The notes: a model not told the origin generated them from the letters alone. Numbered from the stretch's first letter, positions 27,217 through 35,532 are shown. The stretch is 64,000 nt of DNA from Rhodococcoides kyotonense (GCF_001645385.1 NZ_LVHI01000041.1:47917-111916), one strand, 5' to 3'. Numbers and translations: made by a program.

Positions 27217-28281
27217 TTACAGCTGTTCTGTCTCGGCGTAGTCCTGCTCGGTTCCCTCGGTGTCCGAGAAGGAACCGGCGTCGGTGTCGCTCCACGTTCC
27301 CGTGGTGGCGTCGTATCCGGGCACGGTGGTCGGATCGAAGGACGCGGGGCTGTCCTTGAGGGAGAGGCCCAGCGAATGCAGCTTGACCTTGACCTCGTCG
27401 ATGGACTTCTGTCCGAAGTTACGGATGTCCAGCAGATCGGACTCGGTACGACCAACCAACTCGCCGACGGTGTGAACACCCTCGCGCTTGAGGCAGTTGT
27501 AGGAACGGACCGTCAGGTCCAGATCCTCGATGGGGAGTCCGAAGGAAGCGATGTGATCGGCCTCGGCGGGCGAGGGTCCGATCTCGATTCCTTCTGCTTC
27601 GACGTTCAGCTCACGGGCAAGGCCGAAGAGCTCAACCAGGGTCTTGCCCGCCGAAGCGAGCGCGTCCCGCGCGGTGATGGAGTTCTTGGTCTCCACGTCG
27701 AGAACGAGCCGATCGAAGTCGGTGCGCTGTTCGACGCGGGTGGCCTCCACCTTGTAGGTGACCTTGAGGACCGGCGAGTAGATCGAGTCGACCGGGATAC
27801 GGCCGATCTCTGCGCCGGACGCCTTGTTCTGAACGGCAGGGACGTAGCCGCGACCGCGCTCGACGACGAGCTCGATCTCCAGCTTGCCCTTGTCGTTCAG
27901 GGTCGCGATGTGCAGATCCGGGTTGTTCACCGTGACGCCGGCCGGGGGAACGATGTCGCCTGCGGTAACAGCGCCGGGGCCCTGCTTGCGGACGTACATG
28001 GTGACCGGCTCGTCCTCTTCGGAGCTCACGACGAGTCCCTTGAGGTTCAGGATGATGTCGGTGACGTCTTCCTTGACTCCGGGAACGGTGGTGAACTCGT
28101 GGAGAACGCCGTCGATACGGATGCTGGTGACAGCAGCGCCGGGGATCGACGACAGCAGGGTACGGCGGAGCGAGTTGCCGAGGGTGTAACCGAAGCCAGG
28201 CTCGAGCGGCTCGATGACGAACTTCGAGCGGTTGTCGGCGATGACCGCTTCGGTCAACGTCGGGCGCTGTGAAATGAGCAT
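27217..28281 (-). CDS. rpoA: DNA-directed RNA polymerase subunit alpha
   Basis: The 354-residue alpha subunit. The N-terminal dimerisation/assembly domain (1-230, with GFGYTLGNSLRRTLLSS) and the C-terminal domain (about 250-315, with VRSYNCLKREGVHTVGELV and RNFGQKSIDEVK, which contact UP elements and activators) are both intact. An acidic tail of about 35 residues ends the protein. GAGGAAG ribosome-binding site. Confidence 0.98.
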   Translation of the reverse strand: MLISQRPTLTEAVIADNRSKFVIEPLEPGFGYTLGNSLRRTLLSSIPGAAVTSIRIDGVLHEFTTVPGVKEDVTDIILNLKGLVVSSEEDEPVTMYVRKQGPGAVTAGDIVPPAGVTVNNPDLHIATLNDKGKLEIELVVERGRGYVPAVQNKASGAEIGRIPVDSIYSPVLKVTYKVEATRVEQRTDFDRLVLDVETKNSITARDALASAGKTLVELFGLARELNVEAEGIEIGPSPAEADHIASFGLPIEDLDLTVRSYNCLKREGVHTVGELVGRTESDLLDIRNFGQKSIDEVKVKLHSLGLSLKDSPASFDPTTVPGYDATTGTWSDTDAGSFSDTEGTEQDYAETEQL

Positions 28282-28337
28282 TGTTTCTTCCTCCTGTACG
28301 GACGTCCGCTATTTGACGCCCACGTGTGGAGGCGAGA

Positions 28338-28370
28338 ACGCCTGCGGATGAATACGACACCCGCAGGCGT
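28338..28370 (-). promoter_or_regulatory. Stem-loop between rpsD and rpoA
   Basis: A 10-bp perfect inverted repeat (28338-28347 and 28361-28370) with a 13-base loop lies eight bases after the rpsD stop. On the minus strand it is followed by TTCTC, not a real U tract. It may lower or stabilise read-through into rpoA. Seen directly; function inferred. Confidence 0.45.
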
Positions 28371-28378
28371 GCTGCGCC

Positions 28379-28984
28379 TTACTTCGAGTAGTACTCGACG
28401 ATGAGCTGCTCCTGGAGCGGCACATCGATCTGTGCGCGCTCCGGTACCCGGTGAACCAGGATCCGCAGGCGGTTCGGGACGACCTGCAGCCACGAGGCAA
28501 CGGGACGCTCGCCGACCGTCTCACGGGCGACCTGGAACGGAAGCGTGGACAGCGACTTCTCGCGGACATCGATGATGTCGTACTGCGAGACGCGGTAGCT
28601 GGGAATGTCCACTCGCTGGTTGTTCACGAGGAAGTGCCCGTGGGTGACCAGCTGACGTGCCTGACGACGCGTGCGTGCGAGTCCGGCGCGGTAGACGACG
28701 TTGTCGAGACGCGTCTCGAGGATCGTCAACAAGTTCTCACCGGTCTTGCCGGGACGCTTGTTGGCTTCCTTGTAGTAGAGACGGAACTGCTTCTCCATGA
28801 CGCCGTAGGTGAAGCGAGCCTTTTGCTTCTCCTGCAGCTGGAGCAGGTACTCGCTCTCCTTGATCCGCGCGCGGCCGTGCTGGCCGGGCGGGTAAGGACG
28901 ACGCTCGAACGCCTGGTCGCCTCCAACGAGGTCGACGCGCAGACGACGCGACTTGCGGGTAGCGGGACCGGTATAACGTGCCAT
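28379..28984 (-). CDS. rpsD: 30S ribosomal protein S4
   Basis: A 201-residue S4 of the zinc-free kind, without N-terminal Cys cluster, and with the S4 RNA-binding domain (RLDNVVYRAGLARTRRQARQ). It nucleates 30S assembly. Part of the alpha operon; 22 bases separate it from rpsK. In E. coli S4 represses this operon; no equivalent leader structure was identified here. Confidence 0.97.
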   Translation of the reverse strand: MARYTGPATRKSRRLRVDLVGGDQAFERRPYPPGQHGRARIKESEYLLQLQEKQKARFTYGVMEKQFRLYYKEANKRPGKTGENLLTILETRLDNVVYRAGLARTRRQARQLVTHGHFLVNNQRVDIPSYRVSQYDIIDVREKSLSTLPFQVARETVGERPVASWLQVVPNRLRILVHRVPERAQIDVPLQEQLIVEYYSK

Positions 28985-29006
28985 TTTCTAAAACCTTTCC
29001 TTCCCG

Positions 29007-29420
29007 CTAGACCCGACGCCGCTTCGGCGGACGGCAGCCGTTGTGCGGCTGGGGGGTGACATCGGAGATGGTGCCGACCTCGAGGCCAGCAGCCTGAAGC
29101 GAGCGGATCGCGGTCTCACGGCCGGAGCCGGGACCCTTGACGAACACGTCGACCTTCTTGACGCCGTGCTCCTGTGCCTTGCGCGCAGCGTTCTCGGCCG
29201 CGAGCTGAGCAGCGAACGGAGTCGACTTACGCGAGCCCTTGAAGCCCACGTGGCCCGACGACGCCCACGAGATGACGTTGCCCGACGGGTCGGTGATCGA
29301 CACGATCGTGTTGTTGAACGTGCTCTTGATGTGTGCAGATCCGTGCGGGACGTTCTTCTTGTCCCTGCGACGCGCCTTCTGCGTCTTCTTCGGACCGGTA
29401 CCGCGTGCTTTGGGGGGCAT
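29007..29420 (-). CDS. rpsK: 30S ribosomal protein S11
   Basis: A 137-residue S11 (THIKSTFNNTIVSITD-like core written here as SAHIKSTFNNTIVSITDPSG, GPGSGRETAIRSLQAAGL, ending NGCRPPKRRRV). Its start overlaps the rpsM stop by one base, so translation is coupled. Confidence 0.97.
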   Translation of the reverse strand: MPPKARGTGPKKTQKARRRDKKNVPHGSAHIKSTFNNTIVSITDPSGNVISWASSGHVGFKGSRKSTPFAAQLAAENAARKAQEHGVKKVDVFVKGPGSGRETAIRSLQAAGLEVGTISDVTPQPHNGCRPPKRRRV

Positions 29421-29794
29421 TACTTCGCCTTCTTCTTGCCGGCAATGGTGCGCTTCGGTCCCTTACGGGTGCGCGCATTGGTCTTGGTGCGCTGTCCACG
29501 GACGGGCAGACCACGACGGTGGCGAAGGCCCTGGTAGCAGCCGATTTCGATCTTGCGACGGATGTCGGCCTGAACCTCGCGGCGCAGGTCGCCCTCGACC
29601 TTGAGGGACTCCTCGATGTACTCGCGGAGCTTCGTCAGATCTTCGTCGGACAGATCCTTGCTGCGCAGGTCCGGGCTGATGCCGGTTGCGTCGAGGATCT
29701 CCTTCGAGCGGGTACGGCCGATGCCGTAGATGTAGGTCAGTGCGATCTCCATGCGCTTTTCGCGCGGCAGATCCACACCTGCGAGACGTGCCAT
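29420..29794 (-). CDS. rpsM: 30S ribosomal protein S13
   Basis: A 124-residue S13 with MARLAGVDLPREKR at the start, the TYIYGIGRTRSKEIL helix-hairpin-helix and the basic GLPVRGQRTKTNARTRKG tail. First gene of the alpha operon as seen here; the AAGGAT ribosome-binding site is clear. Confidence 0.97.
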   Translation of the reverse strand: MARLAGVDLPREKRMEIALTYIYGIGRTRSKEILDATGISPDLRSKDLSDEDLTKLREYIEESLKVEGDLRREVQADIRRKIEIGCYQGLRHRRGLPVRGQRTKTNARTRKGPKRTIAGKKKAK

Positions 29795-29889
29795 GTGGCA
29801 ATCCTTATCTTGTTCCGGAGGTCTGCTCCCAGTCCGTCCCCTGTGCCTCTGTACTGCTGGGAACCGAAATTCCCTCGAACTCAGTGGGG

Positions 29890-29909
29890 CCCCGGCCTCC
29901 GTGCCGGGG
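29890..29909 (-). promoter_or_regulatory. GC hairpin between rpmJ and rpsM
   Basis: A 7-bp perfect GC stem (29890-29896 and 29903-29909) with a 6-base loop sits in the 199-base gap. No U tract follows, so it is a leader or partial attenuator structure and not a convincing terminator. The rpsM promoter must lie in this gap or further upstream; none was assigned. Confidence 0.35.
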
Positions 29910-29993
29910 GTATGCCGTGACGCGTATGTCGCGGTTGGTGCTGGGAGGTCTTCTTCTAGCTATGTGCCAAGCAGAAACGCGAATGCTCGGTGG

Positions 29994-30107
29994 TTATCCC
30001 TGACGCTGCTTGTGACGCAGGTTGTCGCAGATGACCATGACTCGCCCGTTACGACGAATCACCTTGCACTTCTCGCAGATCTTCTTGACGCTCGGCTGAA
30101 CCTTCAC
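29994..30107 (-). CDS. rpmJ: 50S ribosomal protein L36
   Basis: A 37-residue protein beginning with GTG. Cys11, Cys14, Cys27 and His32 form the zinc site of the zinc-binding L36 type (KKICEKCKVIRRNGRV, VICDNLRHKQRQG). It is too short for most ORF finders. It lies 95 bases downstream of infA, the usual infA-rpmJ-rpsM order. Confidence 0.96.
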   Translation of the reverse strand: MKVQPSVKKICEKCKVIRRNGRVMVICDNLRHKQRQG

Positions 30108-30202
30108 GTCGCTGATCTCCTGTGTTCTGCCCACGCGCGCCGAATTGCACGGCACCGCCGCGAGCATGGTTCTCTCCGACCGGATCTGGCCGAAGAAGCT
30201 TT

Positions 30203-30424
30203 TTACTTGTAGCGGTAAACGATGCGCCCACGCGTGAGGTCGTACGGAGAGAGCTCCACTACGACGCGATCCTCGGGGAGGATGCGAATGTAGTGCTGGC
30301 GCATCTTTCCGCTGATGTGTGCGAGCACCTTGTGGCCGTTCTCCAGCTCAATGCGAAACATCGCATTGGGCAGGGGTTCGACGACCCGGCCCTCGACCTC
30401 GATGGCACCGTCTTTCTTAGCCAT
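30203..30424 (-). CDS. infA: Translation initiation factor IF-1
   Basis: A 73-residue OB-fold protein (MAKKDGAIEVEGRVVEPLPN, then GHKVLAHISGKMR and ending RGRIVYRYK). The frame is open upstream, but the ATG at 30424 follows GGAGG and gives the exact family length. Transcribed from a predicted promoter at 30559-30587. Confidence 0.97.
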   Translation of the reverse strand: MAKKDGAIEVEGRVVEPLPNAMFRIELENGHKVLAHISGKMRQHYIRILPEDRVVVELSPYDLTRGRIVYRYK

Positions 30425-30558
30425 ATCCTCCGCGTCCCTGGCTTCACGCCTGGTTGATTGCATCTGTTTCCGTTACCGTGATGCTCACTGCCCGGTCGCA
30501 CGAGCGCCGGCTCACGCAGGCATGCGGACAACCGGTACGCAGAGCGCACCGCCGACCT

Positions 30559-30587
30559 ATGCTACCGGCAAACTCCCACCAGGCCAA
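30559..30587 (-). promoter_or_regulatory. sigA-like promoter for infA-rpmJ
   Basis: Minus strand TTGGCC (30582-30587), 17-base spacer, TAGCAT (30559-30564), leaving a leader of about 125 bases before infA. It overlaps the upstream region of the divergent dtd gene. Sequence prediction only. Confidence 0.45.
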
Positions 30588-30620
30588 ATGAGCCTCCCGC
30601 GGGGATGGCAAGCTACGGGG

Positions 30621-31058
30621 ATGCGCGCGCTGATTCAACGGGTGACATCCGCATCGGTCCAGGTAGACGGCTCTGTAGTCGGCACCTTGGACCTCGCCGA
30701 CGGCAGGCAGGGGTTGGTCGTGCTCGTCGGAGCAACACACACCGACACCGTGGAGTCGAGCGACGCTCTCGCCGAGAAGATCTGGAAAATGCGAATTCTC
30801 GACGACGAGAAATCGGCCTCGGACGTCGGTGCTCCCCTACTGGTGATCAGTCAGTTCACGCTGTACGCCAACACTGCCAAGGGCCGGCGACCGTCATGGA
30901 ACCAGGCCGCGCCCGGGACGGTCGCCGAACCACTCGTCCAACGGGTGGTCGATCGCCTTCGCGAACTCGGAGCCATCGTCGAGACCGGGACGTTCGGGGC
31001 TCACATGAAGGTGGCGCTCGTCAACGACGGTCCGGTGACCATTTCGGTCGAGCTCTGA
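30621..31058 (+). CDS. dtd: D-aminoacyl-tRNA deacylase
   Basis: Removes D-amino acids (and mischarged Gly) from tRNAs. The 145-residue protein has both family signatures: VISQFTLYA near residue 76, and NDGPVTISVEL at the end, which corresponds to the NxGPVT motif that forms the chiral-proofreading site. The ATG at 30621 follows ACGGGG; the longer open frame upstream is not supported. A plus-strand gene set into the otherwise minus-strand ribosomal region. Confidence 0.95.
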   Translation: MRALIQRVTSASVQVDGSVVGTLDLADGRQGLVVLVGATHTDTVESSDALAEKIWKMRILDDEKSASDVGAPLLVISQFTLYANTAKGRRPSWNQAAPGTVAEPLVQRVVDRLRELGAIVETGTFGAHMKVALVNDGPVTISVEL

Positions 31059-31072
31059 CAGACCGGATGTCA

Positions 31073-31194
31073 CCCTCGCTCACCCCGCCCGCACCGAGGG
31101 CGTCCCTCGGTCACTCGGAGTGACAGAATGCGTCCCTCGCTCACCCCGCCCGCACCGAGAGCGTCCCTCGGTCACTCGGAGTGACCGAATGTCA
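31073..31194. repeat. Two tandem 61-bp palindromic repeat units
   Basis: Units at 31073-31133 and 31134-31194 differ at only a few positions. Each holds two small hairpins: ACCGAGGG/CCCTCGGT around CGT (one mismatch in unit 2), and GTCACT/AGTGAC around CGG. They fill the gap between the convergent ends of dtd and map, so may act as a bidirectional terminator or be a REP-like repeat family. A related partial copy may follow after 31194. Confidence 0.7.
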
Positions 31195-31247
31195 CCTTCG
31201 GTCGGAGCGGGGACGAAGCGCGGGGATGGAGCGCGACGCCGGATTAC

Positions 31248-32045
31248 CTATTCAGGCCGCAGCGTCAGGATGCGCGGACCGTCCTCGGTGACGGCGACGG
31301 TGTGTTCCCAGTGCGCTGCTCGGGAACCGTCGGTGGTGACGACGGTCCAGTCGTCACCCAGAACCTCGGTCTCGTAGGTGCCGAGGGTGAGCATCGGTTC
31401 GATCGCGAGGGTCGAACCGACTACGAGCTCGGGGCCCTTGCCAGGTGCGCCTTCGTTCGCGAGGAACGGTTCCATGTGCATTTCGCGACCGATGCCGTGG
31501 CCGCCGTATCCGTCGACGATGCCGTACTTGCGGCCGTGTGCCTTCTCGGCCGCGTGCGTGCCTGTCTCGATGGCATGCGAGACATCCGTCAGACGGTTGC
31601 CCGCGATCATGGCCGCGATGCCCGCTTCCATCGACAACCGCGTTGCTTCGCTGAGCAACTCGTCGGCCTCGATGATGTGGCCGACACCGAAGGTCCAGGC
31701 GGAATCGCCGTGCCATCCATCGAGAATGGCGCCGCAGTCGATCGAGATCAGGTCGCCGTCGGCGAGAACGTCGTCGGCGGACGGAATGCCGTGCACGACA
31801 CGGTCGTTCACCGACGAGCAGATGCTGCCGGTGAAGCCGTGGTAACCGAGGAACGACGGGACAGCACCTGCATCCCGGATGACGGCCTCCGCGACCCGGT
31901 CCAGTTCCAGGGTCGATACTCCCGGTTTGGCCGCGTCACGGACGGCTACCAATGCGGCGCCGACGACAGCGCCGGCCGCAGCCATGGCGTCGAGCTCTCC
32001 TGGACTGCGGAACGGCACTACCTTGCGCTTACGACCGAACGCCAT
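31248..32045 (-). CDS. map: Methionine aminopeptidase, type I
   Basis: Removes initiator methionine. The 265-residue protein has the five metal ligands in order: Asp in SIDCGAILDGWHGDSAW (two), His in GYGGHGIGREMH, Glu in AIEPMLTLG and Glu in WEHTVAVTEDG. CSSVNDRVVHGIP supplies the substrate His. No N-terminal zinc-finger or SH3-binding extension is present. Its ATG overlaps the adk stop (TAATG). Last gene of secY-adk-map. Confidence 0.96.
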   Translation of the reverse strand: MAFGRKRKVVPFRSPGELDAMAAAGAVVGAALVAVRDAAKPGVSTLELDRVAEAVIRDAGAVPSFLGYHGFTGSICSSVNDRVVHGIPSADDVLADGDLISIDCGAILDGWHGDSAWTFGVGHIIEADELLSEATRLSMEAGIAAMIAGNRLTDVSHAIETGTHAAEKAHGRKYGIVDGYGGHGIGREMHMEPFLANEGAPGKGPELVVGSTLAIEPMLTLGTYETEVLGDDWTVVTTDGSRAAHWEHTVAVTEDGPRILTLRPE

Positions 32046-32599
32046 TACTTGTCGAAACCCTCGATAGCTTTCAGAGCGCGTGCGCTGACTTCGTCGACTT
32101 CACCGATCGCGTCGACCGTGACGATCGAGTCCGAGTAGTAGTCGAGCAACGGTGCGGTCTCGTCGCGGTAGACGTTGAGGCGGTTACGAATCACGTCTTC
32201 CTTGTCGTCCGCGCGGCCGCGGGCCAGCATGCGCTCGACGACGACGTCCTCGTCGACGACGAAGGACAGGACCGCGTCGAGCTTCGCGCCCATGTCGGCG
32301 AGAATTCCGACGAGCGCCTCAGCCTGGTTGACCGAACGCGGGAAGCCGTCGAGGAGGAAGCCGTTGACGGCGTCCGGCTCGGCGAGGCGGCTGCGCACCA
32401 TGTCGACGGTGAGTTCGCTCGGGACGAGGTCGCCCGCGTCGAGGTACTTCTTCGCCTCGATACCGAGTGCGGTCTGCTCGCTGATGTTCGCGCGGAACAG
32501 ATCTCCGGTGGAGATGTGGGGTACACCCAGCTTCTCCGACAGGATCGTTGCCTGGGTGCCCTTACCGGCACCGGGAGGACCAAGAAGAACAAGTCTCAC
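32045..32599 (-). CDS. adk: Adenylate kinase (short form)
   Basis: A 184-residue enzyme with the P-loop GPPGAGKGT (7-15), HISTGDLFR and LLDGFPRSVNQAEAL. The LID is the short form without the zinc domain, as in mycobacteria. Its start overlaps the secY stop (ATGA), so it is translationally coupled to secY. Confidence 0.97.
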   Translation of the reverse strand: MRLVLLGPPGAGKGTQATILSEKLGVPHISTGDLFRANISEQTALGIEAKKYLDAGDLVPSELTVDMVRSRLAEPDAVNGFLLDGFPRSVNQAEALVGILADMGAKLDAVLSFVVDEDVVVERMLARGRADDKEDVIRNRLNVYRDETAPLLDYYSDSIVTVDAIGEVDEVSARALKAIEGFDK

Positions 32600-33918
32600 T
32601 TGAGGAACCCTTCGTAGTTACGCTGCATCAGCTGGCTTTCGATCTGTTTCACGGTGTCGAGGCCGACGCTGACCATGATGAGCACGGCAGTACCGCCGAA
32701 CGGCAAGTTCTGCGCGCCGCCCGAGCTACCGATGTCGAGGAACAGGTTGGGCAGCACGGCGATGGTGCCCAGGTAGATCGCGCCCGGCAGTGTGATGCGG
32801 CTGAGCACGTAGTTCAAGTAGTCGGCGGTCGGCCTGCCCGGGCGGATGCCCGGGATGAATCCACCGAACTTCTTCATCTCGTCGGCGCGTTCCTCCGGGT
32901 TGAAGGTGATGGCGACGTAGAAGTAGGTGAAGAAGACGATGAGTCCGAAGTAGATGGCGATGTAGACCGGGTTCGCCGGGTTCACCAAGTACTCGTTGAT
33001 GATTCGCTGCCACCAGCTCGGGTCCGTCGCGGTACTCGCGGACGTCAGCTGGGCGATCAAGTTGGGGAGGTACAGAAGCGACGACGCGAAGATCACGGGG
33101 ATGACGCCTGCCTGGTTGACCTTCAAAGGCAGGTACGTCGACGAACCGCCGTACATCTTGCGCCCGACCATGCGCTTGGCGTACTGCACCGGGATACGAC
33201 GCTGGCCCTGCTCGACGAAGACGACGCCGGCGATGATCAGTAGCGCCGCGACGCAGACCAGGCCGAAGACCAGGCCTCCACGGCTGTCCAGAATCGACTT
33301 GCCCTCGGACGGGATGCGCGACGCGATGCCGGCGAAGATCAGCAGCGACATACCGTTGCCGACGCCGCGTTCGGTGATGACCTCGCCGAACCACATCACG
33401 AGCGCCGCACCGGCAGTCATGACGAGCACGATGATGATCAGACCGAAGATGCTCGTGTCCGCGATGATGTCCTGTTGGCAGCCCTGCAGCAGCTGACCGC
33501 GCGACGCGAGTGCAACCAGACCCGTTGCCTGCAGGATCGCGAGAGCGATCGACAGATACCGGGTGTACTGGGTCATCTTCGCCTGGCCGGACTGGCCTTC
33601 CTTGCGAAGTTCTTCGAACTTCGGGATGACGACCGTCAACAGCTGAACGATGATGCTGGCCGTGATGTACGGCATGATGCCGATCGCGAAGACCGACAGT
33701 TGCAGAAGTGCGCCGCCGGAGAACAGGTTGATCAACGAGTAGATGCCCGCCTGGTCGCCACCGGAGACCTGGTCGATACATGCTCGGACGTTGGCGTAGT
33801 CGACGCCGGGAGACGGCAGGGTTGCACCGAACCGATAGAGGGCAACCAACCCGAGGGTGAAGAGGATCTTCCGTCTCAGGTCAGGAGTCCTGAGGGCCGA
33901 CACGAAGGCGGAAAGCAA
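32596..33918 (-). CDS. secY: Preprotein translocase channel subunit SecY
   Basis: A 440-residue, ten-helix membrane channel of the Sec translocon. Conserved features include the plug region after helix 1, GGALLQLSVFAIGIMPYITA and the cytosolic loop GGFIPGIRPGRPT. The open frame extends 37 codons upstream without conserved sequence. The start chosen is TTG at 33918, four bases after AGGAGG, giving MLSAFVSALRTPDLRRKIL at the family length. First gene of secY-adk-map. Confidence 0.95.
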   Translation of the reverse strand: MLSAFVSALRTPDLRRKILFTLGLVALYRFGATLPSPGVDYANVRACIDQVSGGDQAGIYSLINLFSGGALLQLSVFAIGIMPYITASIIVQLLTVVIPKFEELRKEGQSGQAKMTQYTRYLSIALAILQATGLVALASRGQLLQGCQQDIIADTSIFGLIIIVLVMTAGAALVMWFGEVITERGVGNGMSLLIFAGIASRIPSEGKSILDSRGGLVFGLVCVAALLIIAGVVFVEQGQRRIPVQYAKRMVGRKMYGGSSTYLPLKVNQAGVIPVIFASSLLYLPNLIAQLTSASTATDPSWWQRIINEYLVNPANPVYIAIYFGLIVFFTYFYVAITFNPEERADEMKKFGGFIPGIRPGRPTADYLNYVLSRITLPGAIYLGTIAVLPNLFLDIGSSGGAQNLPFGGTAVLIMVSVGLDTVKQIESQLMQRNYEGFLK

Positions 33919-34153
33919 AGATCCTCCTGGCACAAGGCGCGTTGGCGTCGAGATCCGTCGGACCGTGATCGGTCCGGCCGAGCTTCGACCGTGGACTGCA
34001 GACGATGTTCGTCGCCCGCATTCGAGCAATGAAAGTGAACTCTAGAACTCTAACAGTGTGCGCCGTGCGGGCTGACGGTCAGTTGCCGTGCTACCCGATC
34101 GGGCACCGTCTTCGCCATCCGGGTGGAACCCACGGACGCCCGGTGAGGCACGG

Positions 34154-34197
34154 ATGGCCGCAGTGCACGCCTCCATGAGGAAGTGCACTGCGGCCAT
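34154..34197. repeat. 15-bp perfect inverted repeat with nested stem
   Basis: Arms 34154-34168 and 34183-34197 are perfectly complementary (ATGGCCGCAGTGCAC). The 14-base loop can form a further CCTC/GAGG stem. No U tract flanks it on either strand. It could be an rplO read-through block, a processing site or a binding site for a dimeric regulator. Confidence 0.7.
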
Positions 34198-34212
34198 CGC
34201 GCGATGTACCTA

Positions 34213-34241
34213 CCGGCACCCGCAAGCACGGCGGGTGCCGG
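34213..34241 (-). terminator. Hairpin just after rplO
   Basis: An 11-bp perfect GC-rich stem (34213-34223 and 34231-34241) with a 7-base loop, starting seven bases after the rplO stop. It lacks a U tract, so termination would depend on the stem alone, as often proposed in high-GC actinobacteria. Confidence 0.5.
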
Positions 34242-34247
34242 AGCAGG

Positions 34248-34691
34248 CTAGACCTCGGTTGCAGAACCGCCGGCAGCGGCGATCTTTTCCTTGGCAGAGC
34301 CGGTGAATTTGTTGACGGAGATGTCGACCTTGACGGTCAGCTTTCCGTCGCCCAGAACCTTGACGGGCTGGTTCTTGCGAACCGCACCCTTGGCGATGAG
34401 ATCGGCAATGCTGATCTCGCCGCCCTGGGGGAAGAGCCGCTCGATGTCGCGAAGGTTCACGACCTGGAACTCGACCCGGTTCGGGTTGGTGAAGCCCTTG
34501 AGCTTCGGCAGACGCATCTGCAGGGGCATCTGGCCGCCCTCGAAACGCGACGGCACGTTCTTGCGTGCGCCGGTTCCCTTGGTACCGCGACCAGCGGTCT
34601 TGCCGCGCTTGCCGCCTTCACCGCGGCCGACGCGAATCTTCGCCGACTTGGATCCGGGAGCGGGGCGCAGGTGGTGCAGTTTGATGGTCAT
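34248..34691 (-). CDS. rplO: 50S ribosomal protein L15
   Basis: A 147-residue L15 with the Gly/Lys/Arg-rich N-terminal extension (VGRGEGGKRGKTAGRGTKG) and the GAVRKNQPVKVLGDG core. Two bases separate it from rpmD upstream. Last gene of rpsH-rplF-rplR-rpsE-rpmD-rplO. Confidence 0.97.
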   Translation of the reverse strand: MTIKLHHLRPAPGSKSAKIRVGRGEGGKRGKTAGRGTKGTGARKNVPSRFEGGQMPLQMRLPKLKGFTNPNRVEFQVVNLRDIERLFPQGGEISIADLIAKGAVRKNQPVKVLGDGKLTVKVDISVNKFTGSAKEKIAAAGGSATEV

Positions 34692-34693
34692 GG

Positions 34694-34873
34694 TTAGACC
34701 TCCTCAACTGTGACGAGGTGGCGCACCACGTTGACCAGTCCGCGAGTCTGCGGCGTGTCCTCGCGAACGACGGACTGGCGAATGCCCTTCAGTCCGAGCG
34801 TCCGCAGGCTGTCCCGCTGGTTCGACTTCTGGCCGATGGTGCTCTTGATCTGAGTGACCTTCAGCTGTGCCAT
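34694..34873 (-). CDS. rpmD: 50S ribosomal protein L30
   Basis: A 59-residue L30 (MAQLKVTQIKSTIG, then LGLKGIRQSVVREDTPQTRG). The longer frame upstream lies inside rpsE and is not real. Its ATG overlaps the rpsE stop by one base. Confidence 0.96.
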   Translation of the reverse strand: MAQLKVTQIKSTIGQKSNQRDSLRTLGLKGIRQSVVREDTPQTRGLVNVVRHLVTVEEV

Positions 34874-35532
34874 TACTTCACCGCTCCTGCCTGTGCGCGC
34901 GCACGGAGCATGCCTGCGGGAGCAACCTCTTCGAGGGTCAGGCCGCGGCGAGCCGCGACTTCCTCGGGACGCTGCAGTTCCTTCAGAGCCTGCACGGTGG
35001 CGTGGACGACGTTGATGGCGTTGTCGCTTCCGAGCGACTTCGACAGCACGTCGTGGATTCCGGCGCACTCCAGCACGGCGCGGACAGCACCACCGGCGAT
35101 GACACCGGTACCGGCGCTGGCCGGACGGAGCATGACGATGCCTGCTGCAGCTTCACCCTGGACGGGGTGCGTGATGGTGCCGCCGATCATCGGAACGCGG
35201 AAGAAGCCCTTGCGTGCCTCTTCGACGCCCTTCTGGATCGCCGCGGGAACTTCCTTGGCCTTGCCGTAGCCGACGCCGACCAAGCCGTTGCCGTCGCCGA
35301 CGATGACGAGGGCGGTGAAGCTGAAGCGACGACCACCCTTGACGACCTTGGAGACGCGGTTGATCGCGACTACGCGCTCGATGAAGTTCGACTTCTCGGC
35401 AGCGTTTCCGCCACGCGAGTTGTCGCGACGATCGCGTCCACCGCGGTTGTCACCGCGGTTGTCGCCGCTGTTCGGTCCACTGTTCTGTCCGGCGGGGCCG
35501 TTTCCGCCGTCACGCCGTTGACGTCCCGGCAT
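34873..35532 (-). CDS. rpsE: 30S ribosomal protein S5
   Basis: 219 residues. The conserved S5 domains start near residue 48 (FIERVVAINRVSKVVKGGR, later GKAKEVPAAIQKG, LGSDNAINVVHAT). The first 47 residues are a low-complexity Gly/Asn/Asp/Arg segment with repeated GDNRG, probably disordered and RNA-binding. The start at 35532 has an AAGGAC ribosome-binding site; the longer open frame upstream runs into rplR. Confidence 0.96.
   Translation of the reverse strand: MPGRQRRDGGNGPAGQNSGPNSGDNRGDNRGGRDRRDNSRGGNAAEKSNFIERVVAINRVSKVVKGGRRFSFTALVIVGDGNGLVGVGYGKAKEVPAAIQKGVEEARKGFFRVPMIGGTITHPVQGEAAAGIVMLRPASAGTGVIAGGAVRAVLECAGIHDVLSKSLGSDNAINVVHATVQALKELQRPEEVAARRGLTLEEVAPAGMLRARAQAGAVK

Larger units (their letters stand above)
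33919..34247. other. Intergenic region between rplO and secY
   Basis: 329 bases without a gene. It holds two strong inverted repeats close to rplO (34154-34197 and 34213-34241) and, nearer secY, an AT-richer patch around 34040-34060 with two TAGAGT-like minus-strand -10 elements. The secY promoter probably lies there, but no convincing -35 was found. Confidence 0.6.

Noticed and set aside
31059..31247. The 61-bp repeats as a CRISPR-like or minisatellite array
   Set aside because: Only two adjacent units without spacers; palindromic REP-like or terminator interpretation is simpler.
33919..34029. N-terminal extension of secY to 34029
   Set aside because: No conserved sequence or ribosome-binding site; TTG at 33918 after AGGAGG gives the family length.
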